Positions 23,650-34,704 of a DNA stretch of 64,000 nt are shown here, one piece after another (position 1 is the first letter of the stretch; each line of letters begins with the position of its first letter). The stretch spans positions 124,001 to 188,000 of the forward strand of contig LLEY01000075.1 of NCBI GenBank assembly GCA_001414485.1, in the 5' to 3' direction. Made by a program: the position numbers and the translations under genes. The DNA comes from Calycina herbarum. Taxonomy: Eukaryota; Ascomycota; Leotiomycetes; Helotiales; Pezizellaceae. The notes under the pieces were generated by a model. That model made no database searches. It was not told the origin of the DNA and worked only from the letters and a program-made list of their open reading frames with translations.

Positions 23650-26220
23650 CTTAAAGGAGTGTGTAGTTTTAAAGAGTGTGGGGTTTAAAGATAGTGGTGA
23701 AGACGAATCAACAAAAAATTAGAAAAGGATCGAGGATGACCTGGAAAAGAGAGGAAATCCATGATTGAGAGCAGATGGAGAGAGTCTTATAGAATCAAGA
23801 AAGCTTGGGGACCTGGTAACCAGCAAGGTGTGTGGTACAGGTCAGCAAATAGACGAACGACAGCTTGAAGAGACAGCATACGCAAGAACCACTCAATGAC
23901 TACCACAACTCCCTCACACAAGGTCCCTGTAATAAACGCTTTAACCAATAGACAGCACCAACAGTAACACTTTCGATCCACATCCCAATATCAGAAAACA
24001 TTCTTATATCAGGACGCGAAGAAAAAGCGCCCGTATCCAAAGCGCTCTGCATCTCATAGGCCAAGATTAGAATATCAAGGACCTTGAAGAAGAAGAAGCA
24101 CCCATGAAAACCCCACCTGTTGGTTTGCATTGGAATTAAAATTTTGGAAAAGGGATGAACTTTGGAGAACATTCGCTCTGGACCAACTCTTCCACTTCCC
24201 GAATGGGGTTGATGAAACTCGCGGTATTTATGCAGACACGATGTTGGGCAATTCCATTCGTCAGCAACGACAGTGATTAGAAACGGAGGCGACGACAGCA
24301 AGGTCCGGGGAGTGCGGTTCTCAGTGGGCCGGATCGTGATTCGTAAATAGCCGTGTCCACTGATCTGAGGGCTGGAGGTTTGGGAGAGCCCCTGAAATGG
24401 TGGCGGAGGGGAGAGTGCAGGTGCCATTGGATGAACTTCCCCTGAAGCCTGGGCAGTTCGAGATTGATATCTTTTTTCTTTTGCCGGAATTTGAACCGGA
24501 TTTCGACGACTTGATATTGCGAAATTGGGCATCGACAACGACCACTATGGCCTAGTAGCCCTTCTGCAACACTGGACAGCAGGACACTGGACAGCAGGCA
24601 GTGATGCGTTGGCTGTATGAGCTGGACTCTGGAATAACAACGACGAGGACTTGAAGCCTGGCGACAGCATGCCTTGTAGCGGTTGGTGCGATAAGCTCAT
24701 ATATATCCTCTTTTCAGGTGAGTACTCGTCGTCCCTTGCTGGCGTTGCTGTGCTCCTTATTACTGGCTGAATGAGTTGAGAAATTCCGCCCCAACCTCGC
24801 CCCCCGCGATACGTTTTCGACGACGGAAAAGTGTGTACATGGGATGGGGGAGAAGGGGGGGAGGTTTATATTCTGGATGTGGACTGGGTCGTGCCTTCCC
24901 TTCTCGCTCTCGTCTTGATCGCGCGAGGTCGAGGTTAGGCTGGGAGGGAAGGAGCAATCTCGAGTGTTCAAGTCCGTCGAGAGGTAGTGGAGGGTCCACG
25001 TCGAGCTGAGGAACGACCTCGCCTGACTTTGCACCCTCTGCCTGACCTTGCACTCTCTGCCTTCTCTCTGACCTCGATTCTTGACTCTCAACTCTCAATC
25101 TCGAGAATCGATCGTCTCGTGTAAGAATGGAAAACCCGACATAAACGTGATACCCAGCACGTGATATTCACGTGATATTACTCGCCCAATCGAGGTCTCT
25201 TCTTCGCTCCAGAACTTTCTGGATGCAGAAGAATTGCCCTTGCAGTAACTCCTAGTCATTATTAACCCCCCTCCACCCCGCTTCTTAACCTTATCCCCGC
25301 TGCCCCAGACCATAAAATAACCAGATTTAGCCTATGCCTTTTGGCGTCTGGGGTGCATAACTCCCACAAGACTCACAGTTTCTCTCAACACGAGATACCA
25401 CTTCATCTATGTTGCCTCGGCGAGTCTTGTCGATCCTTCTCCAAATTTGCACGCCGACTCGGCGAAAAATTTGAGTTATATGAGGCTTCATCTCTCTCAT
25501 GGAAGGTTCGGTAGTAGAGAAAGCCTTCACTTCCCGAGTTTTGCTGAGATGATATGCTTCATGCTTTGCATTTTCATAGGGTTTTTGAAATTCTTCTTCT
25601 TTTCTCAAATCTACATGGCTTCAGGGCAGAGATTTTCATCTTGGGGGTATCCTCTGGTTTCTCTTCTCCAGATCCTCCCAAATTATCTCTTGTTATCTTT
25701 TCTAAACATAGCAATCCCCAGTGGTTCATATCTATTTCGAGAGTCAAGTAGTACTTGCGTGTCATTTTATGCATGTTTAGAGTAGTATGTGGACTAGTCC
25801 TTCAAAATTTCATTGAAATCTTGGTAAAAGAGGCCCAAGATCGATAAACTCACTGTTGATTCGCGACTTCGGATGAGAGGTACTTGGGTCATTAGAAGAA
25901 TAGAGTCACTCCCAAGTCATTTTTATTGGTGATAGTGGCTTTTCTGTCAATTACCGCTTGATTAAACAATCAACAAGTCGGGTGTCCGGCGATTCCTACC
26001 CAATCATGATATGATTTATATTATCCTCAACAGCCCACATGACAAAATATCAACAAACAAGTTCTGCCTCTTCGGCAGTTCACCCACCTGGGTGGCAAGT
26101 CCTCGTCGCACCACGTATAAGGATCCTACAACTCATGCCTTCCTGGGTTTTCTCCCTTTTCTTCATCAGTCATCGTCATTGCCATCACCAAGTCAAGGTC
26201 AATAAAGATTGTTCGTCAAA
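23650..26220. other. Gene-poor region between two secreted-protein genes
   Basis: About 2.6 kb. A pair of CACGTGATATT sites lies near 25158-25179. A 210-codon frame on the minus strand near 23900-24530 has no coding hallmark. Purine/pyrimidine-biased DNA spans 24780-25100. No confident gene. Confidence 0.45.
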
Positions 26221-27471
26221 ATGCAGTGGGCTACTATCGCCGCCGTCGCGCTCCTCGCACAGAATGTCGCTTCCCAAAACATGCTTCGATTTGCATGTTC
26301 GCAACTCGTTGTTGATCGGGTCGACCCTCTTGTCAACCCAGGGATGAAATATACCCCTCATCTTCACCAGATCGTCGGAGGAAACTCGTTCACTGTTGAC
26401 ATGGATCCCGCCACATACGACTTACCCGCCAAGTCAACCTGCACATCATGTAGTTTCAAGCAGGACTTGTCCAATTATTGGACCGCTGTTATGTTCTTCA
26501 AGGCAAAGAACGGGACTTATAAGCGTGTCCCACAAGTTGGAAATGGTGGACCACAAGGAAAATTGGTCAACAACGGTGGTCTCGATGTATACTATATCCC
26601 AAGCGGAAAGACCACGGCATTCAAGAAGGCAGGTCGATAAGATCAAATGTTGTTTGGGATAGCTCTAACATATCTCAGGGATTCCGTATGCTTGCTGGAA
26701 CTGCCACCAACACTAATGCTGGCAGCGTTACCAAGGGAAACATCTGCCACAGATGTTGGACATCAACGAATGAAAACACCTTTGTCGGTGGAGCCCCTTG
26801 CACCGGAAGTGATACAGTTGATATTCCCCAAGATACCAGTTGCAAGATGATCCGCCAGACCATCATCTTCCCTGCGTAAGTTCATCCATCAAATCAAAAT
26901 TTCTCATCAGCTTACAATATAGTTGCTGGAATGGAAAGGATCTAGACAGTCCAGACCACAAGAGTCACGTCGCCTACAGTGGAACGGGAGCATCGGGAGG
27001 TGGTTCATGCCCCTCAACCCACCCCGTGAAGCTTCCTCAAATCATGTACGAACTCATGTGGGATGTTTCTTCATTCTCAGACAAGAGCATTTGGCCTGCG
27101 GATAACAAGCCATTCGTCTACAGCATGAACTTGGGGTGAGCTTACAACGCAAATACGTTCTTTTGATACGGTAACTCTAACGATATACTCTAGTGGACCA
27201 GCAGCCCACGGTGATTACCTCTTCGGATGGCAAGGCGACTCTCTTCAAAAGGCCATGGACAACAGCTGCAACCTTAACGCCGATTGCCCCAAGGCTGGTC
27301 TAACAGCTCAAACACCTGCTGTCTACAATGCATGCACTGTTCCACAACAATCACCAGAGCAGGTTGATGGATGTAAGTAACTTCCAAGGTTTCTTCGTGG
27401 AAAATAATACTAAATATTCCACTCCAGGGCTTTCCGCTCTCCCAATGGGATCGCCAGCGAGAGCAGCATGA
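26221..27471 (+). CDS. Secreted DUF1996 protein
   Basis: Five exons: 26221-26628, 26679-26875, 26923-27135, 27194-27372 and 27428-27471; 346 aa. The signal peptide is MQWATIAAVALLAQNVAS. DUF1996 hallmarks follow in order: LRFACSQLVVDRVDPLVNPG, HLHQIVGGNSF, CTSCSFKQDLSNYW, GFRMLAG, CWNGKDLDSPDHKSHVAY, CPSTHPVKLPQI and HGDYLFGWQ. Intron 1 appears to use a GC donor (26629-26630), because every GT option breaks the frame before GFRMLAG. The other introns are GT..AG. The function of DUF1996 proteins is unknown. They are common secreted fungal proteins. The C-terminus is short with no extra domain. Confidence 0.9.
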
Positions 27472-29275
27472 GATTTCCTTCGAATCAACATCGCGACTCC
27501 CATTTAATCATGGCCCTTTTATCACTCATGCATGGATATGATTCGTCTAGGCTTATTACAAGTCGAGAAGTAGGAGGGGAAATTGTTAGACATGTAAGCT
27601 GCTTCGACAACTGACTTGCGGGTTCACGCTGTGGCAGTCTTCTCGACGTTCGTTATGCGTTGGCATATTGTTTTAGACCTTGTATTTATGACTTGCTTGG
27701 GTCGTGACCCTTATTTATTATAGCTACCTAGTGTCTCTCTCTTGAATTATAGTATCTATTTACTGTAAGAGTATCGCTCATTTCTCTGCGTACGCTTTTC
27801 TCCCCCTTAGCCACGATGATGATTTTGGGACACGCAAAAATATTATTCAAGAGTGTCCAGGAAAACGAAGAAGTCGAGTTCATTACTCGTCTACACTGTC
27901 GCAAACATTTCTTTTCATTACCCTGGATTTCAAGCTGTTTCGCATAATCTAAGGTAAAGCTCTCAAATACAAGAAACTTCTCCAGCTTTACTTTTCGTAC
28001 CTAGGTATACCCCCTCACTCGATTCCTTCGGATATTCTGGAACAAGGGTCTTCATTCGACGCGTTCTCAAAGAATAAATGTCATTTGGTCTAGATTTCAG
28101 ATTTCTATCCATTACTTTCAAAGACGATTGTATCTATAAAAAGCACTAATCTCTACTCCCATGAGCTTGGAAGATTTGGAAAGTTTCTGGCCCCATAATT
28201 GAAATCATGAAGTTCTCAAATATGTCTATGCCTTTGGAATCGTTCATGGCGTTGCATCACATCACAAGTACTTACAAAATATTGAAAAGAAGCATTCACA
28301 TGAACGAATATTAATTAATTACCTTCCAGTTTGGGCTGTTTGTTAGATGAGGATGTGGGGTCTGCTCCCCTGTAGATCTAGTGTTACAGTTCTGGATCTA
28401 AAAGAGTCTTCGTGCTCATTCCAATATTTCTAAAGATATCTCGACAACTTGACCATGAATCCCAGAAAACAGACATCGTGACCTTCCTCCTCACCTACTA
28501 AAATATTCAGCCTTCTCAGAGCTCTTATCAATACATTATCCTCATACTATTGGCACAACGGCTATTCGAGCCTCGGTCACAGCCGCCGCGAAAACTTTTC
28601 CCCTTTCGTGGTTTGTTTTCAAACTCCACTGCGTTGGGTCACGACTCACCAATTTGGAGTTCGTCATTATTTAAGTTAATATATCACTTTGACCTAATTC
28701 GCAACTTTTCTTTACCCAAAGTTCCAAGAATTTATGTTGCAACCTATCAAACCACTCTCGTTTCTAACCACATCCCTCGGCTGTCGGCCGGCTATTCAAT
28801 TCCCCAATCAAAACTTCGCATTGTTTAACCTTCCTATTTTTGTTTCATATAATTTGCGGTTAAATGATGCTTCATCATACACAACGGCATGGAAATGTCA
28901 TTCGTTTGGTCTTCCGTGTCCTGAAGAGTCCTTTTGCCACACGGAGCTTGACCCAGATTTGAGGGCTTCTAAGGCTATAGAGATAAGTACCTCGTCTGCA
29001 ATCGAGATTTCTCAATAGATAGTACACTTTTGCTAATATATGACGACCTACCCACCCCCATATCCACCCCAAAATAGACCCGTAAATTGAATTAGGCTTC
29101 ACTCCGAAGTTTTCCTTCCACTCCGTACGTCACACGACCTCGAAATTACTGTCGCAACATCACTTTATATTGTGGCCCTGACCCAAAAGTTTATCTAATT
29201 CACAGAAGACGGACCGCCACAATTTTCTTCCACCTTCGCTGAATTATTCCTCCATTCCGGACTTTTTGGCTCAAG
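27472..29275. other. Intergenic region, no gene seen
   Basis: About 1.8 kb. It begins with the 3' flank of the DUF1996 gene. Frames around 28550-29020 have no recognisable protein character. No repeats stand out. Confidence 0.45.
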
Positions 29276-30044
29276 ATGCGTTGGTCATTAGGAGTTGTTT
29301 GGGTAGCCGCTCTGATGGGCATTCGTGCGTATATACTTATCTTTTCCTTAGGAATGATGTTGACAGAGTGTTTTAGCATCAGAGGTCCAGGCCGCAGACA
29401 CTTCTGTTTATAAGGACCCGGAAACTGGCTTTACTTTTGCACAGTTCAATGCATTGTTCCAGATAGGAAAGGGGATCTTATTTCGAGTCGCTGTTCCATC
29501 GCCAGTTCCAGCAAACTCCTCGTACGATATCGTCATCCAGATTGTGGCACCTATCGCTGTTGGCTGGACTGGTCTCGCATGGGGAGGTGGTATGACAAGA
29601 TGCCCCTTGACAGTTGCTTGGCAAAACGGTCAAACGGTCACGATCGGTTCTCGATACGCTACGTAAGTGTATATCGTCACTTCAAAAGAGCTTAATGACT
29701 AATAATCTTCTAGTGGTCATTCAACGCCTGCAAATTACCCGACTGCAGTTTACACAAAATTAAAGATTGGAACAAAGGCCAACGCGACTCATTGGCAAGT
29801 CACCGCCAAATGCAGCGGTTGTTCTACATTTATTGGGTCTACCAATACTCAGGTCACCCTTCCACCACAGGGCGTCAACCGTTTGGCTTTTGCGGAATCT
29901 GGAACCAAGCCAGCTACTCCGTCGTCTCCTACTTCGAGTTTCGCAGTTCATGATGTCACCAACAGCTGGAGTGCTGATTTCGCAAGCGCCGGGAACGCAG
30001 ATTTCGCTGCACTTGTCACCAAGAATGGAGAGGTCACGATTTGA
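29276..30044 (+). CDS. Secreted AA8-like haem (CDH-cytochrome) domain protein
   Basis: Exons 29276-29324, 29377-29662 and 29714-30044; 221 aa. Signal peptide MRWSLGVVWVAALMG. The mature protein is a single cellobiose-dehydrogenase cytochrome-like (iron reductase) domain: TGFTFAQFN, GWTGLAWGGGMTRCPLTVAW and ATGHSTPANYPTA. The Met in GGGM (M89) and His in TGHS (H114) are the expected axial ligands of haem b. No dehydrogenase, CBM or membrane anchor follows, so it is a stand-alone AA8-type module. Such proteins may pass electrons to lytic polysaccharide monooxygenases or reduce iron. That role is inference. Confidence 0.88.
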
Positions 30045-30341
30045 GATGTCGGATAGGCAGTAACTTGAGTAAATGGAAGAAGAGGAATGAGATTGGCTAG
30101 CGAGGTTGAGTGGATTTCAAGATCCCCTGGAAAGAAGGAATGAGGAGAATCACGTGTTGACCACGCATATCGAAATTGTTGTTATAGGACTGCAGTCGTT
30201 TCGGATCTGTCTATTTATATGTACACAAGAGATTTTTCTAACACGAAATGTTGTTATGACTTACAAGCTACAAGCTCTCTTAAATCTTTACGTTGCTCCC
30301 CCCCATTCCAAGAGTGCGAGGGGCAATGACAGCGCTTACTT

Positions 30342-31696
30342 CTAGCCCTCGATTCCTTCTTCTACATCTATCAGATCTGAAAATCGAGTAACATCGTTTT
30401 GAGCTGATAATGTCTTTACACTTGAGACTCTTGAAAGAGCAGAGCGAGGTGAATTACCGTGAAATGGCTGCGGATGGGCCATAATATCATCTAAGTCTAA
30501 TGCGAGTAAATTGCAATAACGATCCAAGTCGAGATCGTTAGGTCCTTCTCCCCAAGGCTATATGTTTGTCAGTATGCAAGAAGAAAAGGCTACCTGACCA
30601 AACGATCCATGAAACGGCATGGTCGACTTACATTTTCAATCTCCAGACCTACTTCAGCAAGTGCAAATAAAGCATACGCCGTCACAATTGTGACAGCGAC
30701 GCTCCACCATCCCAATTCTCTCCACAGCTGACTAGGAAGTGCAAAAACGAAGATCCATACAATTCTCGAAATGGCGATATTGTAACCCAGTGGAATCGGC
30801 GTACGAAGAAGTCTTTCACAAGCTGAGATAATAGAAGTGAAAACATCCACGTGTGTCAAGAGGTGAGTGAGTACTTGGGTGTCGATGGGTGTTCGTCTTC
30901 TACAGTCCTCAACGTATGCAGAGAGATGGAGTGTCAATGTGACGGGATGGTTTGTTGCTGCGTAATTATACTAAACTTTCATCAGTAAAGAATCTCCAAT
31001 CGGGGGGGGTGGAATCTTGAAGGCAAGAGTTACATTTGGTAGGTGCGAGCAAAGCTGCTTCAAGTCTCGGCACTCGCTCCAATCTCTTTCTCCCCTCAAA
31101 TGATGTTTCAAAGCCACAGCAAGTGTGCAAATAGCTCTTATTGCCTCAGTCTTCTCCGAAACGTGTCTTGCTATCGCATCTTCGTCAAGTGCTGGTGGAA
31201 TTGGAACGTGTAACCAAATCGTTCTGGCGAAAGAACGAGATCCGGCGGAGAGTTTATCCCATTGCTCTCTACCTTCCCACCATCGATTGTATGAGGATTG
31301 CATTCGAAAGGTAATTGCAAGACCTACTACAAATCTACGAAGTGTCAGTATTACCGGCCAAGACAAAATGCTGTACTTGTCAAAAATCTACATACCCAAA
31401 TACGGGAAATAAAATGGGCGAGTGCATCGATAGTTTGTCACCCATGAAGTGTGCCGCTGTACATACTAAAGCTGCAAAGGCACCAGAAACCATAATCTAA
31501 GAACCATCACCGAGTAAGCATTAATCCCTCGTGTTTTCGACGTGTAGGGAAAACATACCTGTGGCAAAATCTTGGTGAACGCCCCACCTTCCCATCGTAA
31601 AGAATACGGAATCCATCTCTCCTGCTTCCTTTTTTCCCTCTGACCCGCATGCCATTCTTTCAAAGTATGATATGGATGATGATGTCGACTCCTCAT
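30342..31696 (-). CDS. Bestrophin-like (UPF0187) membrane channel
   Basis: Five exons: 31696-31559, 31496-31396, 31334-31034, 30970-30632 and 30557-30342; 364 aa. All phases match. Helix 1 is built across the first intron (TKILPQ|IMVSGAFAALVC) and helix 2 across the next (ILFPVFG|FVVGLAITFR). The most telling motif is MQSSYNRWWEGREQWDKL, the bestrophin family signature. Later helices lie in IPLGYNIAISRIVWIFVF and WSVAVTIVTAYALFALAEVGLEIEN, followed by PWGEGPNDLDLDRYC. The family comprises anion channels related to bestrophins. In fungi they are mostly uncharacterised. The C-tail is Ser-rich. Confidence 0.9.
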
Positions 31697-32525
31697 TTTC
31701 CCGTTCTTCCAACTTATGAATTACAGGGAGAAAGAAAAGAAATAAGGAAACCAAAGAATTCAAAAAAAAAAAGAAATTCAAGGTTGCGCTCATCTTCTCT
31801 TAAGCCAAAGCCTCGGGTCAAAACGGTTCCTCTCGTACTTCGCTAACGGCCTTGACCCTGTATTTATATGGGGAGTGGCGTGACTTTCTGCTCGGGATGA
31901 CATGTTATTTACGGAGTTGTACTGCTTTTGGCCATGGACATTTAGCAATGAGGGATTTTATGGTTTCAGGGTATCGATATGTTGGTCCTTGGATGGGATT
32001 TAATATTTGCCATGTGTGAGTTGGTTGCTTCTAGAAGGGTTTGACCCGAGGTTGGGGTAAGTGGGGTGCATGGCACGTGTTATCGGTGCCTCCACCTGCT
32101 TCGGTGAGATTATGAAAGCATCGGAGAATTTAATTGTGACATCGAGCTGTAGGTTGCGTATGTGAATTTTGGTGTTCTCTTCGTAGAGAAGTTGATTAGA
32201 TTTTACACATGGTGGATATTCCAGTGCCAAGAAGACAAACACATGACCAGAACTCACTCGGGGAAATTTTCAGCCGCTGAGTTGTATATCCGAACTTAAG
32301 TATAAAAGATCCCATCTGTGAGTTAATGGAAGTTGGACTGTTTGAAGCAAACTTCTTGAAGTGAGGAATTTCGATTTCTAAGTTTCAAACTTGAACTTCG
32401 CTACTCCAGATTTCGCCAAATAGAGCAACCACAACCGGAATCACTTTCCAACCTCACAAATATAAAGCCTCGCATCATCGCTCTAATCATCTTAAACTCC
32501 CATTTGAAAACCAAATTCAAGAAGA
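31697..32525. other. Intergenic divergent promoter region
   Basis: Lies between the bestrophin-like gene (minus) and the DJ-1-like gene (plus). No gene or repeat recognised. Confidence 0.5.
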
Positions 32526-33329
32526 ATGACTTCCTCAACTCCCCCCAACGCACTGGACCCCAACCACCCTCGCCCTCTGAAAGTCCTCATCCCCCTCTTC
32601 CAAAACTTCAACACCTTCGACGCCAACGGCCCCATAGAAATCCTCACGCAAGCAAACCGAAAGTCCGCTCAACCAAAGCAAACCTTCGAAATCACAATCA
32701 CCGCAGCCCACCCCCTCACCACATCCGTTGAAAATGTGAAAATAGTACGTGATATCTCACTCATAGAAGCTATTGAGAGACTTGAACTGTGGGATATCTT
32801 ACTTGTACCGGGGGGTGTAAATTCTGATATTGTGAAGATTGTAGGGGATTGGAAGAAGGGAAAGACGAGCGAGGATTGTGAAATTATGAGATTGATTGAG
32901 AGGTATGGGAGGGAGAGATGGAGTCAAGGATTGACTTTGACAGTTTGTACGGGGAGTTTGTTTCTGGCGGGACTGGGGTTGTTGGCAGAGAGAACCGCAA
33001 CCACTCATTGGGGGTCGTTGTCGCAATTGAAAAAACTCTGTAGTGGTAATATTCTCGAACTTGGTTGTGTTGAAGGTGGTATTAACTCAGTTCTAGAAAC
33101 CTCAACTCTGGGAACGAAAGTTGTGAGAGCTCGTTGGGTTGATTCTGAGAGGGATGAAGAGAAAAAGCTACAAAGGGTTATTACTGCTGGTGGGGTGAGT
33201 TGTGGGTTGGATGCGACTTTTCATTTACTTGATTTGACGGTTGGCTCAGAGCTCGCAGAGACAGTTGCTAAAACCTTGGATTATCAGAGGAGAGAGGAGG
33301 AGTTGCAAGAGTACTATGAAACACTTTGA
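32526..33329 (+). CDS. DJ-1/PfpI (class I glutamine amidotransferase-like) protein
   Basis: Single exon, 267 aa. The flavodoxin-like core starts KVLIPLFQNFNTFDANGPIEIL, has the strand-turn LLVPGG, and the nucleophile elbow TVCTGSLFLAG with Cys141. It is followed by TTHWGSL, the His-containing block typical of the isonitrile-hydratase/GATase1-like branch, and ITAGGVSCGLDATFHLLD. Members act as hydratases, glyoxalases or transcription cofactors. No DNA-binding domain follows here. The start at 32526 sits in a GAAGAATGAC context. It is transcribed away from the bestrophin gene. Confidence 0.88.
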   Translation: MTSSTPPNALDPNHPRPLKVLIPLFQNFNTFDANGPIEILTQANRKSAQPKQTFEITITAAHPLTTSVENVKIVRDISLIEAIERLELWDILLVPGGVNSDIVKIVGDWKKGKTSEDCEIMRLIERYGRERWSQGLTLTVCTGSLFLAGLGLLAERTATTHWGSLSQLKKLCSGNILELGCVEGGINSVLETSTLGTKVVRARWVDSERDEEKKLQRVITAGGVSCGLDATFHLLDLTVGSELAETVAKTLDYQRREEELQEYYETL

Positions 33330-33347
33330 GGCTTCTTTATTGTACAC

Positions 33348-33579
33348 TGCTCTCGCGATGGACAGTAAAAGCGGCAGTAAATACATCACGTTCGCACCTA
33401 CCCTGCATACCTAGCTTTCGTTGTTCGAGGCTTTTTAGGGTAATTCAAAGTGATTATTCTAGACACTTAGAGAACAATTTAGGATATTAACCGAGGTGTT
33501 TTAGTACAATCAAGTTCACTTGTCCTAATGTATTTGGCAATTGAAGTCAGCTATTTACAATCACTTTCAATGCCCACCG
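33348..33579. mobile_element. GGCAGTAA-type MITE, left part (interrupted copy)
   Basis: The left end has TGCTCTCGCGATGGACAG, then AAAAGCGGCAGTAAATACAT. The interior parallels the copy at 37516-37759 (CGTTCGCACCTACC, CCGAGGTGTTTTAG, CAATCAAGTTC). The right arm ends with TTTCAATGCCCACC at 33579, where another element begins. Its last bases (GCGAGCTCGCTG) may be those after 34560. Confidence 0.65.
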
Positions 33580-34553
33580 CAGTGTGGTCAGTAGTATTCA
33601 GAATATCATATCACCATGATAATATCGTTGGAACCCACTTTAATAGGCACTATTTGTACCGCTTAAATATCGCGATACCCAACAAAAAGACTATTTATAT
33701 TGTTAGTATTTTAATCGATACCATGATAATGTCGCAGGCTGCCAAGGATCTTCAATTCTTAATTAGCTTACGTAAATCTCTTTTGTAAAAATTAAGGTAA
33801 CGGCTCCTAGGTAATTGTACTGTATCTGAGTATCTCAAAGTTGTTATATGTTAAGGAGTGTTGAGAAGAAGTTGTGAAATGTGAATAGCTTCACATACTA
33901 ATAGTGTTCTACATCTAAAAGGTAAATTTTAAGTGGGGGCTTAGGTATACGAGTCAGTAAATGGTATATCACATAATATCACGATACTACTCTAGTATAA
34001 ACATTAAAATAAATACGTACTACAGTAGGGGTTCGCAAATATTCGCCCGCCCCTTTTTTCACACCAAAAGTCATCCTAAACAAGACGTTTTATTCACTTG
34101 ATTTTTTATATAAATAATGTCTAAAATTTAAAAGCTAGATTGTTTAGAAGGATTAATTAGTACTTCTCTAAGATTAAAATACTAGAAAAGTACTATATAA
34201 GAAGTTATATAAGGTTAAAAGTAGGTAGAGTCGGAAAAACACCGGAATACACCAAAATTAGACGAAATCTACCTACTCTACTCTAAATAAAACAAAAAAG
34301 AAACTAGACTATAAATAAAACTAAGAGTACAAAGTATAGATATCTTAAATCTAAAGAGTTATCTCTAGTAAAATCTATAAGATAATTAGAGTATTATGTG
34401 TAATAGAGTTTTAAAAAAGGTGATTTTTGGTGTAAAAAAGGGGTCGGGCGAATATCTGCGAACCCCCGCTGTACTACAATTTCGTAATAATAATATATTC
34501 GAGAATCCTGCATTATTTTATATATTATTGCGATAATACTACTGACCACACTG
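33580..34553. mobile_element. Small DNA transposon relic with CAGTGTGG ends, nested
   Basis: The left end CAGTGTGGTCAGTAGTATT at 33580 is mirrored by AATACTACTGACCACACTG ending at 34553. The CAGT-type ends recall pogo/Fot1-like Tc1-mariner elements. After removal of the 449-bp insert at 34023-34471 the element is only about 520 bp. A short frame ending near 33788 could be a transposase remnant but is not recognisable. No clear TA duplication was found. Confidence 0.6.
34023..34471. mobile_element. 449-bp MITE with 50-bp terminal inverted repeats and TA duplication
   Basis: The termini CAGTAGGGGTTCGCAAATAT and its imperfect mirror ending GCGAACCCCCGCTG are complementary over about 50 bp with few mismatches. 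They are flanked by TA on both sides (34021-34022 and 34472-34473). The interior is AT-rich without genes, consistent with RIP. The end sequence and TA target fit a non-autonomous pogo/Tc1-mariner element. It sits inside the 33580-34553 element. Confidence 0.8.
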
Positions 34554-34704
34554 GCTTACTGCGAGCTCGCTGAATGAAATTAAGCGGAAAAGGTTGTGGA
34601 AAATTAAGATGTAGGTAACTTCATAAATTTTACTTATTATTATATCTTATCTATATGGGTCTCGTAACACAGCTATCCACCAAGCTTAAGCTCCAGCTTA
34701 TTCA

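Noticed and set aside
23900..24532. About 210-codon open frame on the minus strand
   Set aside because: No domain, no signal peptide, odd composition (FFFF run), and an equally long overlapping frame on the same strand; probably chance.
24714..25098. Arg/Glu-rich frames on the minus strand
   Set aside because: Caused by a purine-rich strand bias; two frames are open at the same time, and no protein family fits.
32000..32257. 85-codon frame on the minus strand
   Set aside because: Lies in the divergent promoter region, no motif, no good start context.
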